From assembly GCA_964500415.1 (NCBI GenBank), contig CAZCOB010000002.1:1-64000 (forward strand): a stretch of 64,000 nucleotides of DNA. Direction: 5' to 3'. A program made the translations under genes and the position numbers. This document shows, piece by piece, positions 61,191 through 64,000 of this stretch. The notes under the pieces were generated by a model. The model had not been told where the DNA came from. It saw nothing but the letters and a program-made list of their open reading frames with translations, and searched no databases. This DNA is from JAFGPF01 sp964500415. GTDB taxonomy: Bacteria; Chloroflexota; Dehalococcoidia; Dehalococcoidales; RBG-16-60-22. The stretch's first letter is position 1. Each line of letters starts with the position of its first letter.

Positions 61191-62993
61191 CTACGCCCCG
61201 TAGGGAACGTTCTTGCCTTCGATAACTCCGGCCCTGGTGAGCGTGGCCCCGGTTACCAGCCTCGTCATCACGGCGATTCGATTATACGGGGGCAACCGGA
61301 AGTAGCTGAAAGAGAAGGCACAGCCCGGCGCGCCTCCGGCCACGAAGAAGTGGAGGTTCTCCGGCGAAATCAGCACCGGCACCATCCCGCCCGGCTTCAG
61401 GGCCGCTTCGAAGACAGCCTTACGTTCCGCAGGCACGACTCCTATCTCTATTCCTGTCTGAATGCCCCTCCTATCCGCCGGACTGAGCTCTTCGTAACGC
61501 ACCGCCGTGCGTTTATATACTCCATCCTGGAGGCTCTTCTGGTCGTAACCCATGTTTTTCAACTCGGCGGCCAGTTCCGGGAAGAGGATGATAAAGTGGT
61601 TTCTCGCGCCCACGCCGGAGCCCGGGTACTGCCCCACGCCCTTTACCCCCCACAGCATGAACAATCCGCGGTCGGTCCGGATAATATCGTTAACCATATT
61701 GTCCAGGATACCCTCGGCGGTCCACGTTCCTATCATCCCGCCGTAGAAGTTCTGCATCGGGCTGGCCCCGCCGATGGTGGCCACCGTCACGGTGCTGTCC
61801 TTCGCTTTAAAACCCCGGCCGGCGTGGTAGGGCTGCCAGGGGCTGAGGTCGGCATTTTCCGCGAACGTGTAGAAGGTGTGCGGATTAACACGTCCGGTTA
61901 GGCCCATGTCGTTGGCGCCCGGCCACATCTTGCCGATATTGAGTGTGGCGAGTCGCACGGCGCGGCCGATGGTGTTGTTGGCACGCCAGCCGTGACCCAG
62001 GAAACCGATTCCGGAGTTCATGTTCAGCTCTTTGGCGATGGGCCCGCTCACCACGATTATCAGGCTGAAGGAGCCTGCCGAAACTAAAATGTGCAGGTCG
62101 TCGAAATACTCGTCCGTCAGGGCTTCCATGGCGGCGATTATCACCGGCAGGTACTCCGGCCTGGCGCCCGCCATCACGGCATTTATCGCTATTTTCTCAA
62201 TCGTGGCGATTCCCTGCTTCGGGTTGACCCTGCCGATTACCTCGTGGGGAGAGCGTGTCGTTCCGGAGAGCATCCATTTGACGCGCTCCGGTGTGGGGGG
62301 AATAAAGGGGAGGCCGTCGCTCCAGCGTTTCTCCACGAACTGCTGGTTAAGCTCCTCGATGGCGGCCAGGAACGACTCCGCAGTGATGGTAATTTCATCC
62401 GGCCCGTCGTCATCTTTTATCTCCCGTGCGGTATCCGCTTCATCCAGCGTCAGGGGAGTGGTTATGGCGTCGATTATATTGTCGAAAACCCCTTCCACCA
62501 GGGGGCGTATCGTCTTAACATCGCCCCGGAGCTTGTAGAACTCGGACGACTTTATAATGCTGCGGCGCACCCCGGGCATGGCATTATCGCGTGAGGCAGA
62601 TTCTGCATCATCAGCGAAGGTATCGCAGGTAATAAATACTCCGGGCTTACCCATCTTTTCAAGTTTTATAGCGCCGGCAACTCCGACGAACGTACACGCC
62701 CCTCAGTCGCCGACCCCGTACACGAAGGTATCTATCTGCGGTGCCCATGCCTCCGCATCTTTATCAGTAATTTCGAAGGAGCCGCGTATCAGGTTGGTTT
62801 TCACTGTGGGATACTTATTCTTGAGTAGTTCTTCGAACACAGTAAAGAAATTATCCAGGCCGGGTTTGCCGTTGTGGTACAGCCCCACCCGTTTACCGGC
62901 TAAATCGGTAAGGCGCGGTGCAGGTGCATTGGCCTGTTTGGCCTCGACAACCCCCCGGGGATTAAGCACCTCCAGTTTCACTTTTTCACTCAT
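61191..62993 (-). CDS. UGSC-family selenoprotein fused to a large C-terminal domain
   Basis: A 601-codon gene read through an in-frame TGA at 62705..62703 as selenocysteine. Start ATG at 62993 with AAGGAG. The N-terminal part (1-170) is the UGSC-type domain: a flavodoxin-like fold with RLTDLAGKRVGLYHNGKPG and the motif GVGD-U97-G-A-C100-TFVG, followed by MGKPGVFITCDTF. A conventional reading would split this into a 96- and a 487-residue protein, but the second has no RBS and starts in mid-domain. The C-terminal part (about 205-600) is shared with the partial gene at 63005. A U-x-x-C pair suggests thiol/selenol redox chemistry. The function is unknown. Confidence 0.85.
62672..62705 (-). promoter_or_regulatory. 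Bacterial SECIS-like hairpin after the Sec codon
   Basis: After the UGA (62705..62703) and 14 nt more there is CGTCGG (62688..62683), a loop AGTTG (62682..62678) and CCGGCG (62677..62672). This gives a 6-bp stem with one G-U pair and a small loop that contains GU. The loop is 20 nt from the UGA; functional bacterial SECIS elements lie 16-37 nt away. The hairpin was recognised by eye. Confidence 0.6.
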
Positions 62994-63004
62994 TCTTGTG
63001 CTCC

Positions 63005-64000
63005 TTATACCGCCCCCGCCTTCGTCAAAGTCGCACCGGTAATCCGCTTGGTCATCAGCGCCGTGCGGTTATACGGGGGTATCCGGTAGTAGTTGAAGGA
63101 GAAGGCGCAGCCCGGCGCGCCGCCGGCCACGAAGAAGTGGAGGTTATCCGGTGAAATCAGCACCGGCACCTTGCCGCCCGGTTTCAGGGCTGCTTCGAAT
63201 ACGGCCTTGCGGTCGGTGGGGATTACGCCCAGTTCAATGGCAGTCTGCAGGCTCTTTCTTTCCGCCGGATTCAGGTCATCGTAAGGTATAGATGTTCGTT
63301 TATAAATTTCGTCCTGCAAACCCTTCTGGTCGAAGCCTATTTTCTTCAGCTCTTCGACCAGTTCCGGGAAGAGGATAATCATGTGGTTCATCGCACCACC
63401 GCCGGAGCCGAGGTATTTCCCTATTCCCTTCGTCCCCCACATGAAGTAACCCCGGCGGTCTGTCCTTACTAAATCTTCGACCATTCTATCCAGGATTCCC
63501 TCCGCCGTCCAGGTGCCAATCATCCCGCCGTAGAAGTGATTTAGCTGGCTTTCGCCATGGATTGAGCCTACCGTAACGCAGCTGTCGTCGGCTTTGAAAC
63601 CTCGGCTGGCATGATAGGGTTCCCAGGCGCTGAAGTCTTCGGCCTCGCAGAAGGTAAAGAAGGTATGCGGTGATACACGCCCGGTCAGCGCCATATCGTT
63701 CTTCCCCGGCCAGGTGTGGCCGATGTTAAGCGTGGACAGGCGTATCGCTCTTCCTATGGTATTATTAGCCCGCCAGCCGTGACCCATGAAGCCTATCCCG
63801 GACTCCATCCCGATTTCCCTGGCAATCGGCCCGCTTATCACCGTAAGGAGATTGAACGACCCCGCCGAAGCCAGCACGTGAAGGTCATCGAAATCCTCGT
63901 CCGCCAGGGCTTCCATGGCCGCGATTATTACCGGTAGATACTCCGGTTTGGCTCCGGCCATCACGGCGTTGATGGCTATCTTTTCTATGGTAGCGACTCC
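63005..64000 (-). CDS. Paralogue of the UGSC-protein C-terminal domain, partial at window edge
   Basis: The frame is open to the right edge of the window, so the start is outside; the visible 331 codons end with TAA at 63005. It aligns along its whole length with the C-terminal 330 residues of the selenoprotein (EKIAINAVMAGA, FLGHGWRANNTIGRA/GFMGHGWRANNTIGRA, HFFVAGGAPGCAFSF). The conserved Cys in GGAPGCAFSF and many Gly-rich turns suggest a common fold. It is 11 bp upstream of the selenoprotein start, so one operon. Whether it also has an N-terminal UGSC part cannot be seen. Confidence 0.85.
   Translation of the reverse strand, partial: GVATIEKIAINAVMAGAKPEYLPVIIAAMEALADEDFDDLHVLASAGSFNLLTVISGPIAREIGMESGIGFMGHGWRANNTIGRAIRLSTLNIGHTWPGKNDMALTGRVSPHTFFTFCEAEDFSAWEPYHASRGFKADDSCVTVGSIHGESQLNHFYGGMIGTWTAEGILDRMVEDLVRTDRRGYFMWGTKGIGKYLGSGGGAMNHMIILFPELVEELKKIGFDQKGLQDEIYKRTSIPYDDLNPAERKSLQTAIELGVIPTDRKAVFEAALKPGGKVPVLISPDNLHFFVAGGAPGCAFSFNYYRIPPYNRTALMTKRITGATLTKAGAV

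Noticed and set aside
1..64000. tRNA, rRNA or CRISPR features
   Set aside because: I looked for T-loop-like GTTCGAATC patterns and regularly spaced repeats on both strands and found none that hold up by eye; a covariance-model scan would be decisive.

Overview
The window looks like a chromosomal stretch of an anaerobic bacterium, most probably a Chloroflexota member close to Dehalococcoidia. This is inferred from gene content: glycine-rich RRM proteins beside a DEAD-box helicase, small CxxC zinc-ribbon proteins, molybdopterin enzymes with soluble flavoproteins, NTF2-like arrays, a UGA-containing UGSC-type protein and an SOS box of the GAAC-N4-GTTC type. There is no rRNA, no tRNA that I can see and no CRISPR array. 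It is mostly accessory metabolism with a few scars of mobile DNA.

Layout. 0-4.6 kb: a cold-shock-like RNA group (DEAD-box helicase, two RRM proteins, a broken rpsU) and two near-identical zinc-ribbon genes in inverted orientation around a hidden 58-residue zinc-ribbon gene. 4.6-7.3 kb: a B12/radical SAM protein and a tyrosine recombinase whose 5' end is frameshifted. About 70 bp of near-identical sequence occurs at 164-233 and again at 7257-7326, just upstream of the recombinase. 7.6-11.4 kb: a 1270-residue zinc-ribbon/Ser-Thr kinase/AAA-ATPase/TPR protein. 11.7-22.2 kb: a catabolic region with an M24-like protein, an Old-Yellow-Enzyme-type reductase, an MFS exporter, glycerate kinase, two 2-hydroxyacid dehydrogenases, a HpcH/HpaI aldolase and a flavoprotein. 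Aldolase, hydroxyacid reductase and glycerate kinase together suggest breakdown of a sugar acid to 2-phosphoglycerate. 22.5-30.7 kb: two drug-efflux operons, each led by a MarR regulator (MMPL/RND pump; heterodimeric ABC exporter).

30.9-45.9 kb: two molybdopterin oxidoreductases and an FAD flavoprotein, a Crp/Fnr regulator, five NTF2-like paralogues, a bicupin, a split transketolase with an overlapping zinc ribbon, a zinc alcohol dehydrogenase and a VOC protein. This looks like a degradation pathway for an oxygenated, perhaps aromatic, compound, but the substrate is unknown. 46-52.4 kb: a truncated GAF protein, a flavodoxin whose only sensible start is ACG, and an ImuB/DUF6504/DnaE2 mutagenesis cassette preceded by a perfect SOS box. 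52.5-56.9 kb: an SDR, a second metal-less M24-like protein, a small HapK-like protein, an acyl-CoA dehydrogenase-like protein and a C_GCAxxG_C_C redox protein.

56.9-64 kb: an ABC-F ATPase, an RsmC-like methyltransferase, a thioredoxin-reductase-like flavoprotein and, directly upstream of it, the most notable gene. Two adjacent reading frames (61191-62654 and 62703-62993) are one 601-codon gene interrupted by an in-frame UGA at 62705..62703. It reads as selenocysteine in a U-G-A-C motif, followed at the right distance by a SECIS-like hairpin. A tandem paralogue of its C-terminal domain runs off the right edge of the window.
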